Source of the DNA: an uncultured Lachnospiraceae bacterium
Lineage (GTDB): Bacteria > Bacillota_A > Clostridia > Lachnospirales > Lachnospiraceae
Reading direction: 5' to 3'
Assembly: GCA_910588595.1 (NCBI GenBank)
Contig: CAJUQU010000035.1
Span: forward strand, 1-21,604
DNA length: 21,604 nt
Below, one piece after another: positions 6,189 through 13,326 of this stretch (positions are counted from its first letter, which is position 1; each line of letters begins with the position of its first letter). The notes beneath the pieces were generated by a model. The model did not search any database and had not been told where the DNA came from. It saw only the letters and a program-made list of their open reading frames with translations. The translations under genes were made by a program, and so were the position numbers.

Positions 6189-8642
6189 CTAAAACATCAA
6201 ATTTTCCCACTCCGGAGCGATTCCATAATCCATGCTGTACGCTCCCGGCGCCGATACCATATAAAGACCTGCCGTCTTTTCGCTGACAGGCTGTATCAGC
6301 CCGCTATATTTGTTCAACAGATTCTCGCGCACGTTGACGGTGTATCTCTGCGCCTGCCGGATACAGGTTTTGATGACCGCCGGATCCGATGTCCCCTGTA
6401 ATGTCTCTATGATCTCCACACCTCGCCCATACGGAACGATCACACCAAACGAGTGGTCGTCGATCACCCTGTACGCCTGTCCTGCGGTCTTATATGCCGC
6501 ATTCAGTAAATTCTTCCTCTTTTCCACGCCGAATCCATTTGACAGAAGCTGCGTGATATTTGTGCCCGTCTTCGCGACCGGAAAATCCATCGTGCCCGAT
6601 GCATATTGATAAACATCCTTAAAATATTGTTCTATCCACCGCGGCATCAAAAGACTGTCCGCCTTGTCCCCCCGATCGTATTGGCGTATAATCCGCTCTG
6701 TTATTCTTCTGTTCTGCTGCAGTTCTTCCATATTTCCAATATTTTCATCATCCAATGTGATCAAATAGAGGACGCCGTATGCCAGCTCGCCGTTGCGGTT
6801 GCACCGCCCTGCACTCTGCGCCAGGCTGTCGAGCCCCGTCATCGAACGGTAGACACACTCAAACGAAATATCGACACCCGCCTCGATCAGATTCGTGCTG
6901 ATCACAACAATGTTCTCCCGCCCTTCCCTGAGCGTATTTTGTATCTCCATGATCCGGTCGCTCCTGTGCTGGGCACACAGATTTGTCGTGAGATACCGCA
7001 CATTGACATCCTTTGCCTTCAGGGTCTCATACAGCTTTTTCACCGCGGATCTCGTGTTCAAAACGACAAGGATCGACCGAAATCGTGCTGTCTGTTCCGC
7101 GATCTCGCCGCCGAGACTCTCAAATGTATATTTCTGTCCCTGCCCGGGCAGTGCTTTCGGCGTGTGGATCTTCACCCGGTCAAACACGCGAAACCACCTG
7201 TCTGCATCACGGATCATGTATTTCGGTTCACTGTAGCAGACCGGAACCCCCGTCTCCGCCAGTGTCGGCTGTGTCGCCGTGCACAGAATGATATTCGTGT
7301 TGCAAACCGCATTCAGAAAATTGATCATATGGTTAAATGTATGCACACATTTCAGCGGCATCGACTGCACTTCATCGATGATCACCACCGCGTTGACAAG
7401 CCTGTGCATCCGCCGGATCGACTCACTTTTATCCGAAAACAGCGTATTCATGAACTGTACGAATGTCGTGCAGATAAAGGGCTCTTCCCAATTGATCTCA
7501 TATCTCGACACGCTTTTAGTCCGATAGTCCTCGCTCTCATCCTCATCGTTTCTGACCACAGAAGAGTGGTGCTCAAGGATCCACTGTTCCTCGCCGACCG
7601 CATCGCGGAAGACCCCGGCGTTCTGTTCCGTCACGCTGATGAAAGGTGATACATAGATGATGCGCTCCGTCTCCGGGTGCTGCCTGCAGTACTCCAGCGC
7701 ATACGCAAGACTGCTCAGCGTTTTCCCGCCACCGGTCGGAAGCGGCAGACAGTAGATGCCGGCAGGGTGTTTTGCAAACTCCCTGCATTGCTTTTGCAGT
7801 ACATTTCTCGCCTCAAATATTTCTTTTTCCCTGTCTGTCAATATGTCCTTCTCGACAGTTTGCTGCTTTTCCTGCATATATTTCCGGAAATTCTCCCCGG
7901 CTCTCTCAAACACTTCTCTGCTATCGAAATCATCCGGTTTCAAAAATGTGTCGACGTTCTGCATAAAATCCGAGGTTGCTTCCCAATCGGAATCGATCAG
8001 GATCGATAAGATCAGACGCTGCAGGCACGAAAACAGGAAAAGCTTGCAGCGAAACATGGTTTCCTTTTGATCTGAGACATTCTTTGACGTGATCATAGCG
8101 CTCAATTTGGAATATAATTTCCGAATCTTATCCTGTGTTTTGTCAAACTCTTCTGCCGCGCCCGCAAACCTCCGGTGCAGATCTGTCTTGTCCAGATAAT
8201 CGTTTTGCGCGTTGCTGCTCGCCTCATCATAGTCCTCGACCTTGTCCACTTTTTTAGAAAAGAGATCTGTGTGATCGTCATCCACACAGTCAAACACGCC
8301 GTGATGGGCAGCGACTGCATAGGAGATCATTTCCGTCAAAAGCTTTGTGTTGTTCGATCCGGCAGCATGGTACAGATCATATAAAAATTTTGCCCCTGTA
8401 GATGCATGGGCGATGGTTCCCCGCAGCTTTTGCCTGTCCCTCGCATCCGCATGGATATAATCGTCGAACTTCTGCTTATCCTTTCCCATATCATGGAGAC
8501 TTCCGCACACGGACATGACCTGCGTCAATCCGCACCGCTTTCCCTTTTTCTCACAGAGGAAGACGGTCTTATTCGTATGCTCCGCCACGGATTCCTCCCT
8601 GTCTAGTCCATCCTCTGAAATATGTGCCGTCAATTTGATCAC
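6189..8642 (-). CDS. cas3: Cas3 helicase-nuclease (HD plus SF2)
   Basis: Cas3 is recruited to R-loops and unwinds and degrades target DNA. The 817-aa protein carries the N-terminal HD nuclease (His22; His50-Asp51 in SLHDMGK; His79; His113-His114). The SF2 helicase motifs follow: Walker A PTGGGKT (302-308), DEVQ (423-426), TATQPT and QSAGRCNR (609-616). All are intact. The frame starts at a GTG (8642), but AAGGAG lies only one base before it. An in-frame TTG at 8633 has better spacing (10 nt) and gives MTAHISEDG, so the true start may be 8633. It is the first gene of the operon, about 145 nt downstream of the predicted promoter. Confidence 0.97.
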   Translation of the reverse strand: MIKLTAHISEDGLDREESVAEHTNKTVFLCEKKGKRCGLTQVMSVCGSLHDMGKDKQKFDDYIHADARDRQKLRGTIAHASTGAKFLYDLYHAAGSNNTKLLTEMISYAVAAHHGVFDCVDDDHTDLFSKKVDKVEDYDEASSNAQNDYLDKTDLHRRFAGAAEEFDKTQDKIRKLYSKLSAMITSKNVSDQKETMFRCKLFLFSCLQRLILSILIDSDWEATSDFMQNVDTFLKPDDFDSREVFERAGENFRKYMQEKQQTVEKDILTDREKEIFEARNVLQKQCREFAKHPAGIYCLPLPTGGGKTLSSLAYALEYCRQHPETERIIYVSPFISVTEQNAGVFRDAVGEEQWILEHHSSVVRNDEDESEDYRTKSVSRYEINWEEPFICTTFVQFMNTLFSDKSESIRRMHRLVNAVVIIDEVQSMPLKCVHTFNHMINFLNAVCNTNIILCTATQPTLAETGVPVCYSEPKYMIRDADRWFRVFDRVKIHTPKALPGQGQKYTFESLGGEIAEQTARFRSILVVLNTRSAVKKLYETLKAKDVNVRYLTTNLCAQHRSDRIMEIQNTLREGRENIVVISTNLIEAGVDISFECVYRSMTGLDSLAQSAGRCNRNGELAYGVLYLITLDDENIGNMEELQQNRRITERIIRQYDRGDKADSLLMPRWIEQYFKDVYQYASGTMDFPVAKTGTNITQLLSNGFGVEKRKNLLNAAYKTAGQAYRVIDDHSFGVIVPYGRGVEIIETLQGTSDPAVIKTCIRQAQRYTVNVRENLLNKYSGLIQPVSEKTAGLYMVSAPGAYSMDYGIAPEWENLMF

Positions 8643-8719
8643 ACTCCTTTATGCTCAACTATACAGAAAAAACTGTTCCTATTCTGATATTCTATGCACG
8701 CAACACTGACTATGGAGAA

Positions 8720-8797
8720 GCATCAAGCCAATACAGCGTGTTGTATGACTTGATGCGCATCAATACTGCAGCAGACTGAGCTGCTAATACGCAGTAT
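8720..8797. repeat. Nested inverted repeats in the cas leader and -10 region
   Basis: Three structures abut. ATACTGC-AGCAG (8763-8774) pairs with CTGCT and GCAGTAT (8781-8785, 8791-8797), a 12-bp stem with a 5-nt bulge that overlaps the -10 box. A perfect 14-bp palindrome TTGATGCGCATCAA lies at 8750-8763. GCATCAAG (8720-8727) pairs with CTTGATGC (8749-8756), with an inner ATACA/TGTAT stem. They share bases, so alternative folds compete. They could be operators for a repressor or a structured 5' UTR of the cas mRNA. Confidence 0.6.
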
Positions 8798-8821
8798 AGC
8801 ACACTTGATCTTTAAACTCAA
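8793..8821 (-). promoter_or_regulatory. Predicted sigma-A promoter of the cas operon
   Basis: On the minus strand TTGAGT (8816-8821) and TATACT (8793-8798) are separated by exactly 17 bp, each close to consensus. Transcription would start near 8786 and give a leader of about 145 nt before cas3. No better pair was seen between here and cas3. Confidence 0.65.
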
Positions 8822-8830
8822 TATAAATAT

Positions 8831-8849
8831 TTCAATTTTATAAAAGAGC
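8831..8849 (+). promoter_or_regulatory. Predicted effector target: TTC PAM plus protospacer for the CreR-like RNA
   Basis: TTC (8831-8833), the usual type I-C PAM, is followed by AATTTTATAAAAGAGC (8834-8849). This matches the spacer-like segment at 9186-9201 in 15 of 16 positions. The first 11 are perfect, and the single mismatch is at position 12, a base flipped out in type I R-loops. Complementarity ends after position 16. The site begins 10 bp upstream of the cas -35 box and lies between two divergent candidate promoters, so an effector bound here should hinder RNA polymerase. Partial pairing would favour binding without Cas3 cleavage. Confidence 0.8.
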
Positions 8850-8879
8850 TAGTTTTCAATTGCAGTGAACATATTTTTA

Positions 8880-8908
8880 TTGACTCACACTTCCTATACA
8901 GATAAAAT
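8880..8908 (+). promoter_or_regulatory. Candidate plus-strand promoter divergent to cas
   Basis: TTGACT (8880-8885) and TAAAAT (8903-8908) are 17 bp apart, each one base from consensus, giving a start near 8915. It faces away from the cas genes and could drive an approximately 320-nt transcript ending at the terminator at 9204-9237, and so provide a precursor of the crRNA-like RNA. Confidence 0.45.
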
Positions 8909-9023
8909 AAAGTGTCAGCTTACTTTCTTGTATCATTTAAAAACTGTCACAACTTTAATACAAAACTTATATCAAAGAACTGCAGGAAAATAACGGATGC
9001 CTCTTCTCTTTTCCATTTCTACA

Positions 9024-9045
9024 ATAACCAATTGCAATTGGTTAT
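9024..9045. repeat. Perfect 22-bp palindrome
   Basis: ATAACCAATTG (9024-9034) is followed directly by its reverse complement. There is no loop and no flanking T-run, so it is more likely a dimeric protein-binding site than a terminator. It sits midway between the divergent promoter and the CreR-like element. Confidence 0.6.
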
Positions 9046-9167
9046 CCTCTATGCATCGCCTACTACGATGCCAACTTTTTTCATCTGCACGTTGGAAGAA
9101 ATGTCCTATGTGATCCTTGCCCACTATTTTTTGCAGCTCCCAAGACAGTTTCCCGGTACAATTTACA

Positions 9168-9237
9168 TTGGCTGTGGATTGAAATAATTTTATAAAGGAG
9201 CAGGGAGTTGTACTATATAAAAACAACTCCTTTTTTT
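9168..9237 (+). ncRNA. CreR-like crRNA-resembling RNA (orphan handle, short guide, terminator)
   Basis: TGTGGATTGAAAT (9173-9185) is identical to the last 13 nt of the array repeat and includes the complete 11-nt crRNA handle. The rest of the repeat is not conserved. An 18-nt spacer-like segment (9186-9203) follows, then a terminator hairpin (9204-9237) that could act as the 3' hairpin of a mature I-C crRNA. Two origins are possible. TACAAT (9157-9162) could be a -10 box placing the start near 9169, so that the RNA begins almost at the handle, but its -35 is poor. Alternatively a longer transcript is cut by Cas5c: CAG/CCAA (9134-9136, 9140-9143) can pair with TTGG/CTG (9168-9174), leaving exactly the 11-nt handle unpaired. 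The guide matches the cas promoter region behind a TTC PAM. Similar cas-regulating RNAs (CreR) and CreTA antitoxins are known in other CRISPR types; assignment here is inference. Confidence 0.8.
9204..9237 (+). terminator. Intrinsic terminator of the CreR-like RNA
   Basis: GGAGTTGT (9204-9211) and ACAACTCC (9223-9230) form a perfect 8-bp stem with an 11-nt loop, followed at once by seven T. The minus strand lacks a U-run, so it works in the plus direction. Confidence 0.9.
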
Positions 9238-9704
9238 CTATTTTAAAAACTCCAAAAGCATCCATGTCCCAATCCTCTGCCGGATATAGCGATAACCTTC
9301 CCCATGTAATTCATCGTATTATATCTCCCTATCCGCAACAAGGGACAGAATTGACCAAAACCCGGAGGTTCTTTTACTTTTTAGGCGATCTGACTCCTTC
9401 GATTTCAACGCCGTCAGATAAAGAGCAAACGGAAGTTCGAAATCAATTGACTAATCCGCAGCGCCTTGCGGTCATACCTTTCGGATCTGCATATATAATC
9501 GTCATTCTTTCAATCTCAAAACGTTGTAAAATTATAAAATGTCCTTCAAAAACCCCTTTTCATTTCGCCATCTTTATGATAAAATGGGCGATAGTGTGAA
9601 ATCAGTGCCCGCCGGGCGATTGAATGGGCATCTGTGCAATTTACATATTTATGCATTTGAGCTTCGGAATCGACACCCACAGACAGTTGAAAGGAAACAG
9701 ACAA
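9238..9704. other. Intergenic region before the ABC operon
   Basis: No convincing gene is seen. A 111-codon plus-strand frame (9264-9599) has no recognisable domain and no good ribosome binding site. The operon promoter must lie here. TATGATAAAAT near 9575 is a possible -10 region but has no convincing -35. Confidence 0.5.
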
Positions 9705-10403
9705 ATGACAGCATTTCAGGAATGGTTCTCCAATTTTTCGAATTTATTTTATAAGTGTTTTATCCGGGACGACCGCTACAAGCTCCTGCTTGACGGCATC
9801 GGCGTGACGGTCAAGGTATCACTCCTTGCCATTCTGATCGGCGTCGTGATCGGGATGCTGGTTGCGCTGTGCAACCTCTCCAGGAGAAAAGTGATCCGAT
9901 TTTTGGGGAGCGTCTACACCGATGTGATCCGCGGAACCCCCTCCGTCACACAGCTGATGATCATATACTTCGTCATCTTTGCCACCGTGGATCTGGACAA
10001 GTGGATCATCGCGGCGATCGCATTTGGCGTCAATTCCGGCGCCTATGTGTCGGAGATCATCCGCGCCGGCATCCTGTCCGTCGATCACGGACAGACGGAA
10101 GCGGGCAGATCGCTGGGGCTGAATGCCTTTCAGACCATGACAAGGATCGTGATCCCCCAGGCGGTCAAGAATATTTTTCCCGCACTCTGCAACGAGTTCA
10201 TCGTTCTGATCAAGGAGACCGCCATCGTCGGTTATGTGGGGCTGATGGATATCCAGAAGGCGGGTGATTTTATCAAGAGCGCCACGTTCAACGCGTTCAT
10301 GCCGCTGTTTGGAACCGCCGTGATCTACTATGTCCTGATCAAGATCCTGACACTGCTGCTTCGCAGGATCGAGATCGTGCTGCGCAGATCCGATATCCGG
10401 TAG
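9705..10403 (+). CDS. Polar amino acid ABC transporter permease (HisM/GlnP type)
   Basis: This is the inner-membrane subunit of an amino acid importer. The 232-aa protein has hydrophobic segments at about 33-56, 80-95, 100-115, 155-180 and 198-220. It has the EAA loop that docks the ATPase (TEAGRSLGLNAFQTMTRIVIPQA, about 131-153) and the family motif RGTPSVTQ. The frame is open further upstream, but ATG 9705 has AAAGGAAAC upstream and gives the usual N-terminus. It is followed by the ATPase gene (63 bp) and then a binding protein, so this is a complete importer operon. The substrate among polar amino acids cannot be read from sequence. Confidence 0.93.
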   Translation: MTAFQEWFSNFSNLFYKCFIRDDRYKLLLDGIGVTVKVSLLAILIGVVIGMLVALCNLSRRKVIRFLGSVYTDVIRGTPSVTQLMIIYFVIFATVDLDKWIIAAIAFGVNSGAYVSEIIRAGILSVDHGQTEAGRSLGLNAFQTMTRIVIPQAVKNIFPALCNEFIVLIKETAIVGYVGLMDIQKAGDFIKSATFNAFMPLFGTAVIYYVLIKILTLLLRRIEIVLRRSDIR

Positions 10404-10466
10404 GAACAGAAGCTATTGCGTTTTTCATTGCTATATGAGCCGTCAAAGGCGGCATGGGAGATTTAC

Positions 10467-11189
10467 ATGATAAAAGTAAAGAATTTACATAAAAAATTTG
10501 GGGATCTGGATGTCCTGAACGGTATCGACGAGCATATTTCCCCGGGGGAAGTCGTCGTGGTGATCGGTCCTTCCGGTTCCGGCAAGAGCACCTTCTTACG
10601 GTGCCTGAACCTGCTCGAGGACGTGACGGAGGGCGAGATCTATGTGGACGACCAGCTGATCAATACGCCGAAGGTCGACATCAACAAGGTGCGCCAGAAG
10701 ATGGGCATGGTGTTCCAGCAGTTCAATCTGTTCCCGCACCTGACGATCATGGACAATATCACGCTGGCACCCGTTCTGCTGAAAAAAATGACAAAGGAGC
10801 AAGCCGTCAAGACAGGGAACGAGCTCCTAAAGCGCGTCAATCTGGCGGACAAGGCACAGGCTTACCCGGCACAGCTCTCCGGCGGACAGAAACAGCGCGT
10901 CGCGATCGCGCGGGCGCTTGCCATGAGCCCGGAGATCATGCTGTTTGACGAGCCCACCTCGGCGCTCGACCCCGAGATGGTCGGGGAGGTTCTCGATGTC
11001 ATGAAAGATCTGGCGCGATCCGGCATGACGATGGTGATCGTCACCCACGAGATGGGCTTTGCCAGGGAAGTCGCATCGAGGGTTCTGTTCGTCGACCAGG
11101 GCGTGATCATGGAGAGCGGTACGCCGGGGGAAGTGTTCGGCAATCCGAAGAACGAGCGGACAAAGCTCTTTCTGAGCAAAGTCCTGTAA
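10467..11189 (+). CDS. Polar amino acid ABC transporter ATP-binding protein (GlnQ type)
   Basis: This cytoplasmic ATPase powers the importer. The 240-aa protein contains Walker A GPSGSGKST (34-42), Q-loop FQQFNLFPH (about 83-91), signature LSGGQKQR (137-144), Walker B IMLFDEPTSALD (157-168) and the H-loop VTHEMGFA (His194). MGMVFQQFNLFPHLT is typical of the GlnQ/HisP group. ATG 10467 with GGGAG six bases upstream is preferred over an upstream start in the same frame, whose extra residues do not belong to the family. It is complete, with all catalytic motifs. Confidence 0.96.
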   Translation: MIKVKNLHKKFGDLDVLNGIDEHISPGEVVVVIGPSGSGKSTFLRCLNLLEDVTEGEIYVDDQLINTPKVDINKVRQKMGMVFQQFNLFPHLTIMDNITLAPVLLKKMTKEQAVKTGNELLKRVNLADKAQAYPAQLSGGQKQRVAIARALAMSPEIMLFDEPTSALDPEMVGEVLDVMKDLARSGMTMVIVTHEMGFAREVASRVLFVDQGVIMESGTPGEVFGNPKNERTKLFLSKVL

Positions 11190-11295
11190 AGGAACCGCAG
11201 GAAAATAAATATATTATCAACCGTCCGACAAGTTATTTTCTGCGACGGCTAAGGTATTATGCCAAACGGCTTAATATGATATATCAATCGGTTTT

Positions 11296-11349
11296 CATAG
11301 CCTCCCGGTGATGCGGCGTGCGGACTTCAGACCACAGCGGCAGGCTATG
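11296..11349 (+). promoter_or_regulatory. Stem-loop in the leader of the binding-protein gene
   Basis: CATAGCCT (11296-11303) pairs with AGGCTATG (11342-11349), and the stem continues inward with CCG/CGG after one mismatch. It ends 10 bases before the AAGGAGGAG ribosome binding site. A further imperfect hairpin (GCAGGAAAATAA 11197-11208 with TTATTTTCTGC 11233-11243) lies just after the ATPase stop. Such structures between ATPase and binding-protein genes often raise mRNA stability for the more abundant binding protein. No known riboswitch was recognised. Confidence 0.45.
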
Positions 11350-11375
11350 GCAGACAATCAAGGAGGAGAAACATT

Positions 11376-12257
11376 ATGAAAAAAGTAACAAAAATGGCAG
11401 CTCTTATGCTGGCGATGGCGATGATGACGACCGCGCTGACAGCATGTGGCGGCGACGAAAAAGGCAGCAGCACAGCGACAGATACGACTGTCACAAATTC
11501 CCAGACGCAGGACAGCACCCCGGCGGACGCAGAACCGACAGAATCCGCTACACAGGAGGCAGCTCCCGAGGCTGACAACACACTCACATTTGGCACCAAC
11601 GCGGAATTTCCGCCCTTTGAGTTCGTGACAGGCAACGGTGTGATCGACCAGTATGACGGTATCGACATCGCGATCGCCAAGCAGATCGCAGAGAAAAACA
11701 ACATGACACCGGCGATCGAAAACATGGAATTTGCTTCTCTGCTGGTGGCATTGCAGAACGGTCAGATCGACGCGGCGATCGCGGGTATGACAGTGACCGA
11801 TGAGAGAAAGGAAGAGGCGGATTTCTCGATCCCCTACTACACAGCCACACAGGTAATGATCGTGAGAGAGGACTCCGACATCACCTCCGCCGCAGATCTC
11901 GCGGACAAGAAGATCTGCGTTATCGAGGGCTACACGGGTGAGATCTGTGTCAAAGATATGGGGTATCCGTACGAGGCGTTCAAAAAGGGCACCGATGCTA
12001 TCATGGAACTGGTCAACGGAAAATGTGACGTTGTCGTGCTCGACTCCGCCACATCCCAGAAATATATCAGCGACAACGAAGGACTCAAGATCGTGGAGGA
12101 TCCTTCCGCCTTCGAATCCGAAGAGTATGCCATCGCGGTGAAAAAGGGCAACACAGAGCTTCTTGACAAGATCAACACAGCCATAGACGCCATGCTCACC
12201 GACGGCACGATCGCAGAATTGGGCGCACAGTATACAGAAGGGCTCTCTGCAGAATAA
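11376..12257 (+). CDS. Amino acid ABC transporter substrate-binding lipoprotein
   Basis: This extracellular lipoprotein captures the amino acid for the permease. The 293-aa precursor has a type II signal peptide (MKKVTKMAALMLAMAMMTTA) and lipobox LTAC with Cys24. A Ser/Thr/Ala/Glu-rich linker to about residue 68 follows. The mature SBP_bac_3 domain starts TLTFGTNAEFPPFEFV and contains the family phrases GQIDAAIAGMTVT and DFSIPYY. AAGGAGGAG lies ideally before the ATG. It is the last gene of the operon, with a strong terminator 54 bp downstream. Substrate within the polar amino acid group is unknown. Confidence 0.95.
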   Translation: MKKVTKMAALMLAMAMMTTALTACGGDEKGSSTATDTTVTNSQTQDSTPADAEPTESATQEAAPEADNTLTFGTNAEFPPFEFVTGNGVIDQYDGIDIAIAKQIAEKNNMTPAIENMEFASLLVALQNGQIDAAIAGMTVTDERKEEADFSIPYYTATQVMIVREDSDITSAADLADKKICVIEGYTGEICVKDMGYPYEAFKKGTDAIMELVNGKCDVVVLDSATSQKYISDNEGLKIVEDPSAFESEEYAIAVKKGNTELLDKINTAIDAMLTDGTIAELGAQYTEGLSAE

Positions 12258-12310
12258 ACCAGCCGGTCAACACCGACGGATTGTGTAGCGTGTGTTCAAA
12301 AAATTCATAT

Positions 12311-12355
12311 GTGGAGGGATACGTTTTAGAACAGCCGTATCCCTCCACTGGCTTT
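12311..12355 (+). terminator. Strong intrinsic terminator, probably bidirectional
   Basis: GTGGAGGGATACG (12311-12323) and CGTATCCCTCCAC (12336-12348) form a perfect 13-bp stem with a 12-nt loop, followed by TGGCTTTTT. On the minus strand an AT-rich tract with six T follows a few bases after the stem. It separates the ABC operon from the convergent rsiV gene. Confidence 0.9.
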
Positions 12356-12405
12356 TTCACCTACTGGCAGGGCGGTTCAGACCGCATGCCTGCTGCGCGG
12401 CGATC

Positions 12406-13311
12406 CTACTTCCGGATCCCGTCAAGCACGTCTGCCGGAATCTCAAACTCCACTGTTCCCATGTACATCGGTGCCACATCGCCCTCGTTGAACCCTATGA
12501 CCACATTTCCCCGCTCATTGAGGTAGAAGGACGTCTCGTCCGTGATCGCCTTGAAATTCCACTCCTCGATCTCATCATTCAGCCAATAGTACACGCTCTC
12601 GTCCGCGTCCATCCGCTCCTGCATCTGCACCTTGATATTCTCGCTGATCGGCGTGATGTAATCCGCCCCCTCCTCAAATATATCTTTCAGCTGCAGCCGC
12701 TCTCCGGTATTTAAGTCGATCGTGTAAAAGTAATTCCACTGATAACCGCTGCCCGCCCCCTGATAGCAGATCAGTTTCAGTGTAAAATACTCGGGCGTCG
12801 TCGCGAGCACCTCGCTCTTCACCACGACATCCTGATACCCCATCTCCTCATCCAGGTTTTTCTCAAACTCCGCGATCAGCTCGTCCGTGATCGACTGGAT
12901 CTCCGCGTTGATCTCCGCCGTTGTGCGGTCTATATTTTCCTGCAGGGTGCTGTCCGCAAGCTGCTCCTCCGGCTTGATCTCGGGCACCTCGATATCCGCC
13001 ATATTGCGGTCGCTCTCATATTCGTAATCGCGGAATGTCACCACCTTCACCAGCTGGCCGATGATCGGGATCTGCTCCATCGCATGAGCGATCGTCCCCG
13101 ACGTGTTGGGCAGTATGACAAAAAGTCCCGCCGCTACCGCCGCCGCTGCCACTGCAAATCTTATCCCGCCTGTCCTCTTCTCTTTCATTTTACCTGCCTC
13201 CTTGATCGTCCTGTGCAACTGTTTCACCTGTGCGTCTGTCATCTGGTGTTTTTCATACTCTTTTCTTAGTATATGTAGTTCTCTTTCCAGCAAATCATTT
13301 TTTTCAACCAT
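12406..13311 (-). CDS. rsiV: RsiV-like anti-sigma factor (DUF3298)
   Basis: This membrane anti-sigma factor is paired with the ECF sigma factor upstream. The 301-aa protein has a charged cytoplasmic N-terminus (1-47), one transmembrane segment (about 50-67, GIRFAVAAAAVAAGLFVIL) and a large extracellular part. The latter ends in a DUF3298-type domain (YFYTIDLNTGERLQLKDIF, and near the end EVEFEIP-like MYMGTVEFEIPADVL). In Bacillus subtilis RsiV binds lysozyme and is then cleaved, freeing SigV. The same sensing role is inferred here. GGAGGGAGAAA precedes the ATG, and it lies 15 bp after the sigma gene, probably co-transcribed. Confidence 0.85.
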   Translation of the reverse strand: MVEKNDLLERELHILRKEYEKHQMTDAQVKQLHRTIKEAGKMKEKRTGGIRFAVAAAAVAAGLFVILPNTSGTIAHAMEQIPIIGQLVKVVTFRDYEYESDRNMADIEVPEIKPEEQLADSTLQENIDRTTAEINAEIQSITDELIAEFEKNLDEEMGYQDVVVKSEVLATTPEYFTLKLICYQGAGSGYQWNYFYTIDLNTGERLQLKDIFEEGADYITPISENIKVQMQERMDADESVYYWLNDEIEEWNFKAITDETSFYLNERGNVVIGFNEGDVAPMYMGTVEFEIPADVLDGIRK

Positions 13312-13326
13312 TTTCTCCCTCCATTC

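Noticed and set aside
9191..9201. The ATAAAGGAG word in the guide segment as a ribosome binding site
   Set aside because: No start codon follows at a usable distance; the hairpin and T-run come next. Its likeness to the cas3 ribosome binding site (same sense) gives no antisense pairing.
8972..9265. A 97-codon minus-strand frame overlapping the CreR-like element
   Set aside because: No recognised domain or ribosome binding site, and it crosses the terminator and palindrome; a decayed gene cannot be excluded but is not supported.
9420..9460. GTTCGAAATC as a tRNA T-loop
   Set aside because: No acceptor, D or anticodon arms can be paired around it.
9264..9599. A 111-codon plus-strand frame before the permease
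   Set aside because: No family features, poor start context and a composition unlike the neighbouring genes.
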